From Clostridia bacterium (GTDB taxonomy: Bacteria > Bacillota > Clostridia > DUPQ01), in contig JAUVJE010000029.1 of assembly GCA_030592355.1 (NCBI GenBank), positions 1 to 15,454 on the forward strand: 15,454 bases of DNA. The letters run 5' to 3'. The position numbers and the translations under genes were made by a program. Of this stretch, positions 5,169 through 14,528 are shown one piece after another (position 1 is the stretch's first letter; the number at the start of each line of letters is the position of its first letter). The notes beneath the pieces were generated by a model. The model saw only the letters and a list, made by a program, of their open reading frames with translations. It ran no database searches and was not told the origin of the DNA.

Positions 5169-8003
5169 ATGAGACATGATAGTATTTTTGTCAAAGGCGC
5201 AAAAGAACACAATTTAAAAGACATTGATGTCAGAATACCCAGGGACAAGATGGTTGTAATAACAGGAATCAGTGGGTCCGGGAAGTCATCGCTTGCCTTT
5301 GATACAATTTATGCAGAAGGGCAGAGAAGATATGTCGAAAGCCTATCTTCGTATGCCAGGCAATTTTTAGGTCAAATGAACAAGCCTGACGTGGAATTTA
5401 TAGAGGGTCTTTCGCCTGCAATATCAATTGACCAAAAAACCACCAGCAGGAACCCCAGGTCAACTGTTGGAACGGTTACTGAAATACATGATTATCTTAG
5501 GCTTCTTTATGCAAGAGTAGGTATTCCTCACTGTCCTGAATGCGGCAGAGAAATTACTAGTCAAAGCGTAGATCAGATTGCGGATGTCGTAATGGCATTG
5601 GCTTACGGCACAAAATTTATGGTTGTCGCTCCCGTTGTCAGAGCAAGAAAAGGTGAATATAAAAAACTTTTCTCCCAGATAATTAAAGACGGGTTTGCCA
5701 GGGTTATCATTGATGGCGAGACATATGACTTATCAGAGGATAAAATTAAACTAATAAAACAAAAAAAGCATACTATAGGAATCGTGGTCGACAGGCTGAT
5801 AATTAAAGAGGGACTTGACAAAAGACTTTCGGATTCACTGGAAGTTGCTCTTTCAAGGGCGGAAGGACTTGTAGAGATACATATACCAGATGGCGAAATA
5901 TTGCTCTTCTCTCAGAAACTGTCTTGTCCAGAGCACAATATCAGCATTGAGGAAATATCTCCAAGGATGTTTTCATTTAACAGCCCGTTCGGTGCGTGCC
6001 CTGAATGCAGCGGCCTGGGAAGGCATCTTGAGATGGACGTCGATTTGATAATTCCCGATAAATCGCTTTCCCTTTATCAAGGGGCAGTTAAAGTAGCGGG
6101 ATTTTCATATAATGAAGATAGCTGGAGCAGATCTTTTCTTGATGCAATTGGAAAACACTTCAAGGTAGATATGGGTATTCCTTTTAATAAACTGCCCAGA
6201 GAGGTGCAGGATGTTCTTTTGCATGGATCAGGGAATACAAGATTTAGAATAAAATATAAAAATTCCCGCTTGTCATATAGTGCTGATGAAAAAACAGAAG
6301 GCATTCTTAATGTTGTGCAAAGAAGGTATATGCAGACTAAATCCAGTCACATGAAGCGTTATTACGAAAGCTTTATGAGCGCAAATCCCTGCAATGTATG
6401 CGAGGGTTCAAGATTTAAACCTGAGGTGCTGGCCGTAACGGTCGGCGGCATAAATATATATGAAGTATCAAAGATGCCTATAAACGAGTGTTTGGAATTT
6501 TTCGAAAAACTAAAGCTGAACGAAACTCAGAGCATTATTGCAGACTTGATTGTTAAGGAAATCAAAGAACGATTGATTTTTTTAGTTAATGTAGGACTGG
6601 ATTATTTGACTTTATCAAGAACTGCATCGACTCTTTCCGGAGGCGAAGCCCAGAGGATACGTCTTGCAACACAGATAGGGTCGGGTCTGATGGGAGTTGT
6701 TTATATACTTGATGAGCCTAGTATCGGTCTGCACCAGCGTGATAACCGTAAATTGCTCAGTACACTAAAACGGATGCGTGATCTTGGAAATACATTAATT
6801 ATTGTCGAGCATGACAATGAAACAATTGCAGAAGCCGATTACATTATTGACATGGGTCCGGGCGCAGGAATTCATGGAGGTGAAATTGTGTGTCAGGGAC
6901 TGCCTGAGGATATAGTCTTATGCGATAAATCCGAAACAGGTCTTTATATGTCCGGGCGTAAAAAAATAGATATTCCTTCAAAACGGCGAAAACCAAACGG
7001 TAAGCATCTTATAGTAAGAGGTGCATTGCAGAACAACCTGAAATCGATTGATGTAGATTTTCCATTGGGTATTTTTATCTGTGTTACAGGGGTATCCGGC
7101 TCAGGAAAAAGCTCTCTCGTTTCTGATATTTTATATAAGGAATTGGCTCATCGGGTTAACAGGGCGAAGATGAGAGGAGGATTGCATGACCGCATAGAGG
7201 GAATTCATCATCTTGATAAAGTAATAGATATAGACCAATCGCCGATTGGCAGAACACCACGTTCGAATCCTGCTACTTATACAAAAGTTTTTGATGTAAT
7301 AAGAGATGTTTTCGCTATGACAAGGGAGGCCAGAAGCAGGGGATATAAAAAGGGCAGGTTCAGTTTCAATGTTCCCGGAGGCAGGTGCGAATCCTGCAAA
7401 GGCGATGGATTCAAAAAGATTGAAATGCATTTTTTGCCAGATGTTTATGTGCCTTGCGAAGTGTGTAAAGGCAAGAGGTATAACAGAGAAACGCTAGAGA
7501 TAAAATTTAAAGGAAAAAACATTGCGGAAGTACTGGATATGACTGTGGAAACTGCATTGGCATTTTTTGAAAATATACCGAAAATTAAAAGAAAAATGCA
7601 ACTGCTCTATGAAGTGGGACTTGGATATATCAAAGTCGGCCAACCGTCTACCACTTTATCCGGAGGCGAGGCGCAGCGTATAAAACTTGCAGCTGAATTG
7701 TCAAAAAGAAGCACCGGCAATACGATTTATATATTAGATGAACCGACAACAGGCCTTCATACGGCTGATGTTCATAAACTTTTAGATATTATAAACCGCT
7801 TGGTTGACAGCGGTAATACCGTTGTTATTATTGAACACAATCTGGATGTCATAAAATGCGCAGACCATATTATTGATCTTGGTCCTGAAGGTGGAGAAAA
7901 AGGCGGCGAGATAGTAGTGTGCGGTACTCCGGAGGAAGTGGCGGTATATGATGGTTCTTATACAGGTATGTTTCTTAAGAATGTTCTTAAAAACAACACC
8001 TAA
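5169..8003 (+). CDS. uvrA: UvrA, excinuclease ABC subunit A
   Basis: UvrA is the damage-recognition ATPase of nucleotide excision repair; it scans DNA with UvrB and loads it at lesions. With ATG 5169 the protein has 944 residues, the normal length. Visible are Walker A motifs GISGSGKSS (33-41) and GVSGSGKSS (641-649), ABC signatures LSGGEAQRI (489-497 and 830-838) and Walker B motifs YILDEP (512-517 and 854-859). A first zinc module is C253, H256, C277, C280 (a CxxH variant); a second is C740, C743, C763, C766. Further CxxC pairs lie at 122-125 and 408-411. A GTG at 5136 would add 11 residues without similarity to the usual start; ATG 5169 with GGGAG 12 bases upstream fits better. uvrB is not adjacent. 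The SOS box and promoter upstream indicate damage-inducible expression. Confidence 0.97.
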   Translation: MRHDSIFVKGAKEHNLKDIDVRIPRDKMVVITGISGSGKSSLAFDTIYAEGQRRYVESLSSYARQFLGQMNKPDVEFIEGLSPAISIDQKTTSRNPRSTVGTVTEIHDYLRLLYARVGIPHCPECGREITSQSVDQIADVVMALAYGTKFMVVAPVVRARKGEYKKLFSQIIKDGFARVIIDGETYDLSEDKIKLIKQKKHTIGIVVDRLIIKEGLDKRLSDSLEVALSRAEGLVEIHIPDGEILLFSQKLSCPEHNISIEEISPRMFSFNSPFGACPECSGLGRHLEMDVDLIIPDKSLSLYQGAVKVAGFSYNEDSWSRSFLDAIGKHFKVDMGIPFNKLPREVQDVLLHGSGNTRFRIKYKNSRLSYSADEKTEGILNVVQRRYMQTKSSHMKRYYESFMSANPCNVCEGSRFKPEVLAVTVGGINIYEVSKMPINECLEFFEKLKLNETQSIIADLIVKEIKERLIFLVNVGLDYLTLSRTASTLSGGEAQRIRLATQIGSGLMGVVYILDEPSIGLHQRDNRKLLSTLKRMRDLGNTLIIVEHDNETIAEADYIIDMGPGAGIHGGEIVCQGLPEDIVLCDKSETGLYMSGRKKIDIPSKRRKPNGKHLIVRGALQNNLKSIDVDFPLGIFICVTGVSGSGKSSLVSDILYKELAHRVNRAKMRGGLHDRIEGIHHLDKVIDIDQSPIGRTPRSNPATYTKVFDVIRDVFAMTREARSRGYKKGRFSFNVPGGRCESCKGDGFKKIEMHFLPDVYVPCEVCKGKRYNRETLEIKFKGKNIAEVLDMTVETALAFFENIPKIKRKMQLLYEVGLGYIKVGQPSTTLSGGEAQRIKLAAELSKRSTGNTIYILDEPTTGLHTADVHKLLDIINRLVDSGNTVVIIEHNLDVIKCADHIIDLGPEGGEKGGEIVVCGTPEEVAVYDGSYTGMFLKNVLKNNT

Positions 8004-8057
8004 ATCTCTAAAATATACAATCATACACTTTAAATTACAGCGAAATTGGAGATAATG

Positions 8058-8066
8058 TGTTATAAT
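8058..8066 (+). promoter_or_regulatory. Extended -10 promoter of the Clp ATPase gene
   Basis: TGT directly followed by a perfect TATAAT (8061-8066) is an extended -10 element. No good -35 is present at normal spacing, which such promoters tolerate. Transcription would start near 8073, leaving a leader of about 134 nt. No CtsR direct repeat (GGTCAAA type) and no CIRCE inverted repeat is seen in 8004-8206, and no clear terminator follows uvrA. Confidence 0.55.
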
Positions 8067-8206
8067 ACGAGTGGGGACAGAGGCATGGCATATACATGTT
8101 TATGTTCCTATTTGCTAATTATAAGCAATCCGATGTTAGTAACTGTGAGCAAAGGGAAGAATTAATATAGCTGAAATATAAATTATGGAATAATGGACGG
8201 AGAATT

Positions 8207-10519
8207 ATGAAAATGAAATTATGCGACATATGCCACAAAAATGTGGCGGTAATATATACGACACAAATGATTGACGGTAAAAAAGAAAATAAAGCTATCT
8301 GTATGGAATGTGCGCAAAAAAAAGGAATTGAACCCCTACAGCAGCTGATGAAACAGTCTGGGATGACTGATTCCGATATGGATAATCTGAATCAACAGAT
8401 GATGGAAATTATGAATAACGTTGATATGGATGATATGGCCCTTCCCAATAATGAAGGAGAGGATATTGATAAAGAGGCAAACCCACTGACTGAAATGTTT
8501 AAAAACTTTAAGAACAGCAGGATGGGAAAACCTACTGAAAACAATAATAAGCCCGATGAAAACAACAAAAAACGGAATATCATCACAAGGAATAAAAATA
8601 TTAAAAAGACCAAGTATCTTGATAAATTCGGAATCAATCTTACAAAAAAAGCGGCTGAAGGCAAGATAGACCGGGTAATAGGGAGAGAAAATGAAATAAG
8701 CCGCACCATTCAGATACTCAATCGGAGAACAAAGAATAATCCTTGTTTAATAGGTGAGGCGGGAGTGGGTAAAACCGCTATTGCCGAAGGTTTGGCGGGA
8801 CGCATTTCCGAGGGTAATGTACCGGCTAAACTCTTGAATTATGAAGTCTATCAATTAGACATGACTGGTATCGTTGCTGGAACACAATTCAGGGGGCAGT
8901 TTGAGAGCCGAATGAAAGGCATTATTAAAGAAGCAATAGAAATGGGAAATGTAATTCTTATTATTGATGAAGTTCATAATATTGTTGGCGCTGGAGAGGC
9001 AGAAGGTGCCATGAATGCAGCCAATATTCTAAAACCGTCGCTTTCCAGAGGGGAAATTCAGATAATCGGAGCTACAACCATTAAGGAATACAGGCGTTTT
9101 ATTGAAAAGGACAGTGCGTTGGAAAGAAGATTCCAACCTATTATAGTGGAAGAACCAAGTGTCGATGAAACAATTGAAATACTTAATGGAATTAAATCCT
9201 ATTATGAATTGCATCATAATGTATATTATACAGATGAAATTATAAAGCAGTCTGTTATTCTCTCTGAAAGATATATAAATGACAGGTTCCTCCCGGATAA
9301 AGCAATTGATGTAATCGATGAAGCCGGTGCGAAAGTTAATCTTGAAAATGAAATTCTGGTAAAGCTTGAACTTCTTAAAAACGAACTCACCGAAGTGCGT
9401 TCAGAAAAAAATAGTGCCGTGAAAGAAGATTCAATTAACGAATATAGAAAAGCAGCTGATCTTAAGGTTCAGGAATGTAAATTGGTTGAAGAAATTTCTA
9501 AATACGAAGAATTGGCTAAGCCAAAAGAAGTGACTTTTGAAGATATAGCCTCCGTTATAGAAAACTGGACAAAGATTCCGGTACAAAGGATAACAAAAAT
9601 AGAGGCCGATAAGCTTCTTAATTTAGAGGAACTGTTAGCAAAGCGCATCATTTCACAAAAAGATGCGATTAGTGCCGTTTCCAAGGCAATTAGAAGAAAC
9701 CGTTCAGGAATACGGCCGCGCCGGAGACCTTCATCATTTGTTTTTGTCGGACCTACGGGCGTAGGAAAGACCTATTTGGCCAAAGCATTGGCTATTGAAT
9801 TATTTGATACGGAAGAGGCGATTATCAGGCTTGATATGAGCGAATATATGGAAAAGCACACTGTTGCAAAGCTTATTGGATCACCTCCCGGTTACATCGG
9901 ATATGACGAAGGCGGACAGCTGACCGAAAAAGTCCGAAGGAAGCCATATAGCATTATTCTTCTTGATGAAATTGAAAAAGCGCATCCTGATGTGTTTAAT
10001 ATTTTATTGCAGATACTTGAAGACGGACGTCTGACTGACAGCCACGGAAGGGTTGTAAGCTTTGAAAACACAATTGTGATAATGACTTCAAATTCCGGCA
10101 CTTCGTACAAAGGCCAGAGCTTAGGTTTCGGTGAGGATGATTATTCTAAACTGGAAGAAGGGGTGAGACAGTCCCTGAAAGAGACATTCAGGCCGGAATT
10201 TTTAAACAGGGTGGATGAAACTGTTGTATTTACAAGATTGAGCCGCGAAGATCTTACAAAGATAATCCATTTAATGGTTGGGCAGTTTGTTGAAGAGATT
10301 AAAGAAAAGAATATAACGTTAAATGTTTCTGATAGCGCCATTGAATTTATTCTTGATATTGAATATGATGAAAAGTTTGGAGCAAGGCCATTAAGAAGAG
10401 GAGTCCAAAAGCATATTGAGGATATTCTTTCCGAAAAATACATAAAAAGCGAATTGAAAGACGGAGAAACCGTTGATATAGACCTTTTAGAAGGTAAACT
10501 TATATATAAAATAAAATAG
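8207..10519 (+). CDS. clpE: ClpE-like AAA+ unfoldase, Clp protease ATP-binding subunit with N-terminal zinc finger
   Basis: A 770-residue class I Clp/Hsp100 ATPase that unfolds proteins for ClpP. Residues 6-35 form a C4 zinc finger (C6, C9, C32, C35) like those of ClpE and McsA, in place of the usual double Clp N-domain. Residues about 41-135 are a polar linker rich in Met, Asn and Asp. D1 has Walker A GEAGVGKT (183-190) and Walker B LIIDE (251-255). A short coiled-coil middle region spans about 380-437. D2 has GPTGVGKT (515-522) and LLDEIE (585-590). The tripeptide LGF (639-641) sits where ClpP-docking loops occur. It is longer than B. subtilis ClpE (about 700 residues) because of the linker. 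GGAG at 8199-8202 lies only four bases from ATG 8207; the ATG two codons later (8213) is a possible start. It stands alone, not in a ctsR-mcsA-mcsB operon. Confidence 0.9.
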   Translation: MKMKLCDICHKNVAVIYTTQMIDGKKENKAICMECAQKKGIEPLQQLMKQSGMTDSDMDNLNQQMMEIMNNVDMDDMALPNNEGEDIDKEANPLTEMFKNFKNSRMGKPTENNNKPDENNKKRNIITRNKNIKKTKYLDKFGINLTKKAAEGKIDRVIGRENEISRTIQILNRRTKNNPCLIGEAGVGKTAIAEGLAGRISEGNVPAKLLNYEVYQLDMTGIVAGTQFRGQFESRMKGIIKEAIEMGNVILIIDEVHNIVGAGEAEGAMNAANILKPSLSRGEIQIIGATTIKEYRRFIEKDSALERRFQPIIVEEPSVDETIEILNGIKSYYELHHNVYYTDEIIKQSVILSERYINDRFLPDKAIDVIDEAGAKVNLENEILVKLELLKNELTEVRSEKNSAVKEDSINEYRKAADLKVQECKLVEEISKYEELAKPKEVTFEDIASVIENWTKIPVQRITKIEADKLLNLEELLAKRIISQKDAISAVSKAIRRNRSGIRPRRRPSSFVFVGPTGVGKTYLAKALAIELFDTEEAIIRLDMSEYMEKHTVAKLIGSPPGYIGYDEGGQLTEKVRRKPYSIILLDEIEKAHPDVFNILLQILEDGRLTDSHGRVVSFENTIVIMTSNSGTSYKGQSLGFGEDDYSKLEEGVRQSLKETFRPEFLNRVDETVVFTRLSREDLTKIIHLMVGQFVEEIKEKNITLNVSDSAIEFILDIEYDEKFGARPLRRGVQKHIEDILSEKYIKSELKDGETVDIDLLEGKLIYKIK

Positions 10520-10520
10520 T

Positions 10521-10560
10521 AATAAGAAACGGGTATTAGCCCGTTTCTTATTTTGTTTAG
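10521..10560. terminator. Strong intrinsic terminator, probably bidirectional
   Basis: A perfect 13-bp stem (10521-10533 with 10540-10552) encloses a 6-nt loop. It has A-rich sequence on the left and T-rich sequence on the right when read on the plus strand, and the mirror arrangement on the minus strand. It starts right after the clp stop codon and lies 16 bp from the phoR stop codon, so it can end both convergent transcripts. Confidence 0.88.
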
Positions 10561-10575
10561 AAATTTTTAATAAAT

Positions 10576-12315
10576 TCAGCCAGATAGTGGAAATGTAATA
10601 CAAAAATCAGATCCTTCTCCAAGGGTGCTTTTTACTGAAACCGCACCATTGTAAAGCATGGCTATATGTTTAACAATGGATAGTCCCAGACCTGTCCCGC
10701 CCATTTCACGGGAACGTCCTTTATCAACCCTGTAAAATCGTTCAAATAAGCGTTTAAGATCTTTCTCATTAATTCCTATACCTGTGTCTCTAATATGAAT
10801 CTCAACTAATCCACTTTTTTCTACTGAATACAACTCAATCGATCCGCCGTAATTATTATATTTTATAGAATTATCAATTAAATTAATAAAAAGTTGCTTG
10901 ATTCTATTTGCATCAGCAGACACTTTAATTCTATTACTAATATTATTGGATACAGAAATTTCTTTATCAGATATACTGTTGCTAAGTAAAATAAGGGCAT
11001 CATCTGCAACATTGCTGACATTGACGACTTCACTGACTATAACGTTTGTATCATTTTCTATACTAGACAGTGTAAGAATGTCATTTATAAGGTTGCTTAA
11101 CCTTTCTGATTCGAATTCAATTATGTTTAGGAATTTCATTGCGGTAGCAGTATCTTTTATTGCGCCTTCTTTCAATGTTTCGATAAAACCCTTAATTGAG
11201 GTAAGGGGGGTAGTCAATTCATGTGTAACATTTGAAACGAATTCATACCTGAGACTTTCGAGATGTTTTATACGCGTAATGTCCTGAATGGAAACTATGA
11301 CACCGCCTCCTTCATCAAGTTCGAAATATGAAGAAAAGCATGAGAGTATAAGTCCGAAACTTGAAATTTCTTTTTTAACCGCACCTTTAAATTTCATTGT
11401 TTCCTCAATAAGATTGAGAATGGACGAATTTTTTATGTGGCTAAGATTTCCACCGGTTTCAACAAGGTCAAAACCAGGAAGCGACTTAATTTTCTTATTA
11501 GCAAACAGTATATTATAATTTGCGCCTACAGCTAGAATACTCTCGTTTATAGTGTTGAGTAATGTACTCAATTCCCGGTTCTTGTCTGAAATATCAGAAA
11601 AAGCAGTTTCAAGCTTGTTTGTCATTTCATTATATGAGTCTATAAGTCTGGAAAGTTCGTTTTGTCTCGGTTCATGTGAAATCCTATGAGATAAATTACC
11701 CATGGAGACTTCAAGAGAGTGCGCACTGAGTTTAGCAATAGGTTCTGAAAATAGTATAGAAAGACGCCAGCCAATTAAGATTGCCACGGCAAGTGAAAAA
11801 ATGATTGCAATAAATGTATACAGATAAATTGTTGATATGATTGACTTAATATGCAGAAGTGGTACGGACAATCTGACATAATTGCCCGAATTCAATTCAG
11901 CGGCAAGGTACATATATTCAATATTGGTAGTACTGCTCTTTCGAACCGAAACACCGTATTCATTTTTAGAAGCATCGATAATCTCAGGTCTTAAACGGTG
12001 GTTATCCATAGTAGTATAATCAGCATCAGAATCACCCAAGACAATACCATCATCCTGAATAACTGTAACTCGAACAGAGTGGTCATCGTCTACAAATAAA
12101 TTGAGTTTTTTACTGAAATCATTTGCAAATGTATTAAGATTATCAGGATTAATTTCTTCAATAAAATGAACTGCAGCCCCTGCATTGGTCTTAAGTTCAT
12201 TTTCAACCTGCAGCTTATAATTATTGACTGAAGTTTGTGTGATTATCAGTCCGGAAATGATGAGTGAAACAAGAATAAGCAATATATAATACAAATTAAG
12301 TCTACGTTTAAACAT
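10576..12315 (-). CDS. phoR: PhoR-type sensor histidine kinase
   Basis: A 579-residue membrane kinase, probably sensing phosphate status and phosphorylating the adjacent PhoP. In order: TM1 (about 8-28), an extracellular sensor domain (about 29-158), TM2 (about 161-183), HAMP (184-236), a PAS-like region (about 250-350), HisKA with H365 in THELTTPLTS, and HATPase with N482, DTGIG (510-514), FERF (524-527) and GGTGLGL (539-545). The frame stays open upstream to 12390, but ATG 12315 is chosen: GGAG lies seven bases before it, it starts 13 bp after the phoP stop, and it puts TM1 at the N-terminus. The PhoR assignment rests on domain order and the pst-phoU neighbourhood; by sequence alone WalK/ResE-type kinases are similar. 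It is the last gene of the operon. Confidence 0.9.
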   Translation of the reverse strand: MFKRRLNLYYILLILVSLIISGLIITQTSVNNYKLQVENELKTNAGAAVHFIEEINPDNLNTFANDFSKKLNLFVDDDHSVRVTVIQDDGIVLGDSDADYTTMDNHRLRPEIIDASKNEYGVSVRKSSTTNIEYMYLAAELNSGNYVRLSVPLLHIKSIISTIYLYTFIAIIFSLAVAILIGWRLSILFSEPIAKLSAHSLEVSMGNLSHRISHEPRQNELSRLIDSYNEMTNKLETAFSDISDKNRELSTLLNTINESILAVGANYNILFANKKIKSLPGFDLVETGGNLSHIKNSSILNLIEETMKFKGAVKKEISSFGLILSCFSSYFELDEGGGVIVSIQDITRIKHLESLRYEFVSNVTHELTTPLTSIKGFIETLKEGAIKDTATAMKFLNIIEFESERLSNLINDILTLSSIENDTNVIVSEVVNVSNVADDALILLSNSISDKEISVSNNISNRIKVSADANRIKQLFINLIDNSIKYNNYGGSIELYSVEKSGLVEIHIRDTGIGINEKDLKRLFERFYRVDKGRSREMGGTGLGLSIVKHIAMLYNGAVSVKSTLGEGSDFCITFPLSG

Positions 12316-12328
12316 TTTACTTCTCCAA

Positions 12329-13036
12329 TCAAGCCTTGAACTTATATCCAACTCCCCGTATGGTTTCAATGTAATTAAAATCCGGTCCATTGTCGCTAAG
12401 GTTTTTACGCAGATAACTTATGTGAACATCAACGGTTCTGGTTCCCCCAAAATAATCATAACCCCATATTTTATCAAGTAAAATTTCGCGAGTAAAAACC
12501 TTGCCTGGCTCAGACATCATCAATACTAAAAGACTATATTCTTTTAGTGTCAGTGATATTTCTTTCCCCCTTTGTGTTACAAGGTGCTTTTCAGGGTTAA
12601 TTTCAATATCCAGATGGTTTAATTTTTCAGGCAAGTTGGTATATGATGAAAGAGTATGCCGGGAAGACCTTCTTAAAACCGCCTTTATTCGGGAAGTAAG
12701 TTCACGTACACTGAAGGGCTTTGTGATGTAGTCATCTGCACCCATCTCAAGGCCAAGTATCTTGTCAAGTTCTTCTTTTTTGGCAGTCAGCATAATTACA
12801 GGTAAATTTACGAATCTTGAATCAAGTCGAATTTTTGTAAGAACATCATAACCATCTGTGTCAGGAAGCATTATATCCAAAAGCAAAAGATCGCACGGAA
12901 ATTCTTCCATTGCTGTAAAAAAATCACTTCCGGTCTCAAAGGACTTGGTGGAAAAGCCTGATGAGTTAAGATTGTATGCAATCAGGCGCTGAATGTTTTT
13001 TTCATCTTCAAGAATATATATGTACTTTTTCTTCAT
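12329..13036 (-). CDS. phoP: PhoP/PhoB-type response regulator (OmpR family)
   Basis: A 235-residue regulator with a receiver domain (about 4-120) and a winged-helix DNA-binding domain (about 135-235). Receiver residues are complete: acidic E10 and D11, phospho-acceptor D54 in LLLDIMLP, T84 and K106 in TKPF. The C-terminal half has the OmpR-type pattern GYDYFGGTRTVDVHISYLRK followed by IRGVGYKF. It is expected to bind pho boxes and control phosphate-starvation genes, including probably this operon. A TTG at 13063 inside phoU would extend it by nine residues. ATG 13036 is preferred because AAAGG lies seven bases upstream and the gene then begins ten bases after the phoU stop. The partner kinase is encoded next. 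Confidence 0.93.
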   Translation of the reverse strand: MKKKYIYILEDEKNIQRLIAYNLNSSGFSTKSFETGSDFFTAMEEFPCDLLLLDIMLPDTDGYDVLTKIRLDSRFVNLPVIMLTAKKEELDKILGLEMGADDYITKPFSVRELTSRIKAVLRRSSRHTLSSYTNLPEKLNHLDIEINPEKHLVTQRGKEISLTLKEYSLLVLMMSEPGKVFTREILLDKIWGYDYFGGTRTVDVHISYLRKNLSDNGPDFNYIETIRGVGYKFKA

Positions 13037-13046
13037 AAATTTTCCT

Positions 13047-13751
13047 TTATTTAATATTTTCAAAGGGATTCTGATTTAATGTATCTTTGTGGTACATATG
13101 GGCCAGATGTTCATGGTTCCCTGTAATTGAGTAAGCCACCCATTCGCCTATATTAGTAGCATGGTCAGCCATTCTCTCAATGTATTTGGCTATCATAACA
13201 AGGTCAATGATATGATCTATTGACTCCGGATTACTTTTCATGAGTATAGCAAGGTCAAATTTAACTTTAGAAAACAGATCGTCCACATAATCGTCACTTG
13301 CACAAACCTTAAGCGCCATATCATAATCCTTTTTAATGTATGAGGATATGGCCATTTCGGTCATCTTTTTGGCCATTTCAGCCATTCTGGGAATATCAAT
13401 CAGTGGTTTTATGTATTGTGTTTTCCCTATGGTAATTATAAGTTCGCAAATGTCTGCAGAATGATCGGCGATTCTTTCGAGATCAGTTATAAGCTTCAAT
13501 ACTGCGGTTATCATACGAAGATCTTTTGCAATGGGTTGCTGGCATGCTATTAAAGTAATACACAGTTTTTCCAGATTATGCTCCATGTCATCAATTATGT
13601 CATCATCTTCAATAACCTGTCTTGCGAGTTCCATGTCTTTATTTTTTAAGGCGGTAATAGCGAAATCAATAGATTCCTCTACATATGTTCCCATTTTGGA
13701 AAGATTGAATTCCAATTCCTTAAGTGCTTTTTCAAAAGAAAATCTTGTCAC
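13047..13751 (-). CDS. phoU: PhoU, phosphate signalling protein
   Basis: A 234-residue all-helical protein made of two similar three-helix bundles. Each half holds the metal-binding E/DxxxD signature: DLERIADH (90-97) and YIERMADH (190-197). PhoU acts at the membrane between the Pst transporter and the PhoR kinase, damping the phosphate response and limiting transport when phosphate is plentiful. The start is a GTG at 13751 with AAGGG about nine bases upstream. The pstB stop lies 27 bp upstream and phoP begins ten bases downstream, so phoU sits between transporter and two-component genes as in known clostridial pst operons. The length is typical. Confidence 0.96.
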   Translation of the reverse strand: MTRFSFEKALKELEFNLSKMGTYVEESIDFAITALKNKDMELARQVIEDDDIIDDMEHNLEKLCITLIACQQPIAKDLRMITAVLKLITDLERIADHSADICELIITIGKTQYIKPLIDIPRMAEMAKKMTEMAISSYIKKDYDMALKVCASDDYVDDLFSKVKFDLAILMKSNPESIDHIIDLVMIAKYIERMADHATNIGEWVAYSITGNHEHLAHMYHKDTLNQNPFENIK

Positions 13752-13778
13752 GATAGTATTCCCTTCATAAATAAATTT

Positions 13779-14528
13779 TTATCCGAAGCGACCTGTTATA
13801 TAGTCTTCGGTCCGTTTGTCAGCGGGTATGCTGAAAATCTGTTCTGTATCATCGAATTCAATGACTTCACCCATTAGGAAGAATGCCGTTTTATCGGAAA
13901 TTCTTCCGGCCTGCTGCATATTGTGGGTAACTATAATAATAGTATACTTGTTCTTAAGTTCTGATATCAAGTCTTCTATTTTTAAAGTAGATATTGGATC
14001 CAGGGCAGACGTGGGTTCGTCCATGAGCATAACTTCCGGTTCAACAGATAAAACCCTGGCAATACAAAGACGTTGTTGTTGTCCGCCTGATAGCGATAAA
14101 GCGCTTTTTCTAAGCCTGTCTTTTACTTCATCCCACAAAAAAGCCCCCTTAAGGCTTTTTTCAACAATTTCATCAAGGTGACTTTTTTTCTTGATTCCAT
14201 GTGTTTTGGGACCATAGGTAATATTATCGTAAATTGTCATAGGGAAGGGGTTAGGCTTTTGGAAAACCATACCAACTCTTTTCCTAAGTTCTGCAGCATC
14301 AAAATTTTTATATATATCAATGCCATCTAGCGTTACAAGGCCATCTACTACTACAAAAGGTATCAAATCATTCATTCTGTTGATTGTCTTAATAAAAGTG
14401 GATTTTCCGCACCCGGATGGGCCGATGAGAGCTGTAACCTTGTTTTCTTCTACAGCCATTGATATATCTTTGAGAGCGTGAAAGGTTCTGTAATGCAAAT
14501 TTAAATCTTTGGTCACCACTTTATTCAT
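13779..14528 (-). CDS. pstB: PstB, phosphate ABC transporter ATP-binding protein
   Basis: A 249-residue ABC ATPase that powers high-affinity phosphate import. Motifs in order: Walker A GPSGCGKS (36-43) followed by the PstB-typical TINRMNDL, Q-loop Q90, signature LSGGQQQR (146-153), Walker B VMLMDEP (166-172) and switch H202 in VTHNMQQ. The NRMND pattern and the neighbours identify it as PstB rather than another ABC ATPase. The start ATG overlaps the pstA stop in an ATGA arrangement (4-bp overlap), which implies coupled translation. AGGGAG lies about ten bases upstream. Confidence 0.97.
   Translation of the reverse strand: MNKVVTKDLNLHYRTFHALKDISMAVEENKVTALIGPSGCGKSTFIKTINRMNDLIPFVVVDGLVTLDGIDIYKNFDAAELRKRVGMVFQKPNPFPMTIYDNITYGPKTHGIKKKSHLDEIVEKSLKGAFLWDEVKDRLRKSALSLSGGQQQRLCIARVLSVEPEVMLMDEPTSALDPISTLKIEDLISELKNKYTIIIVTHNMQQAGRISDKTAFFLMGEVIEFDDTEQIFSIPADKRTEDYITGRFG

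Noticed and set aside
7975..7990. Palindrome TTAAGAA-TG-TTCTTAA at the end of uvrA, as LexA box or terminator
   Set aside because: It lacks GAAC/GTTC half-sites, has no T tract after it, and encodes the repeated LKN residues of the C-terminus.
8004..8206. CtsR or CIRCE heat-shock operator upstream of the Clp gene
   Set aside because: No GGTCAAA-type direct repeat and no TTAGCACTC-type inverted repeat could be found by eye.
12360..12366. Missing Arg in the kinase H-box (HELTTPL instead of HELRTPL) as a sign of inactivity
   Set aside because: The coordinates only mark the phoP/phoR junction; the H-box itself is at residues 365-371 of PhoR. The phospho-acceptor H365, E366 and the TPL segment are intact, and this position tolerates other residues in active kinases.
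12316..12390. 25-residue N-terminal extension of the histidine kinase reaching into phoP
   Set aside because: It would overlap phoP by about 60 bp and push the first membrane segment inward. ATG 12315 has GGAG seven bases upstream.
13037..13063. TTG start for phoP inside phoU
   Set aside because: ATG 13036 has AAAGG seven bases upstream and gives the usual receiver-domain N-terminus.
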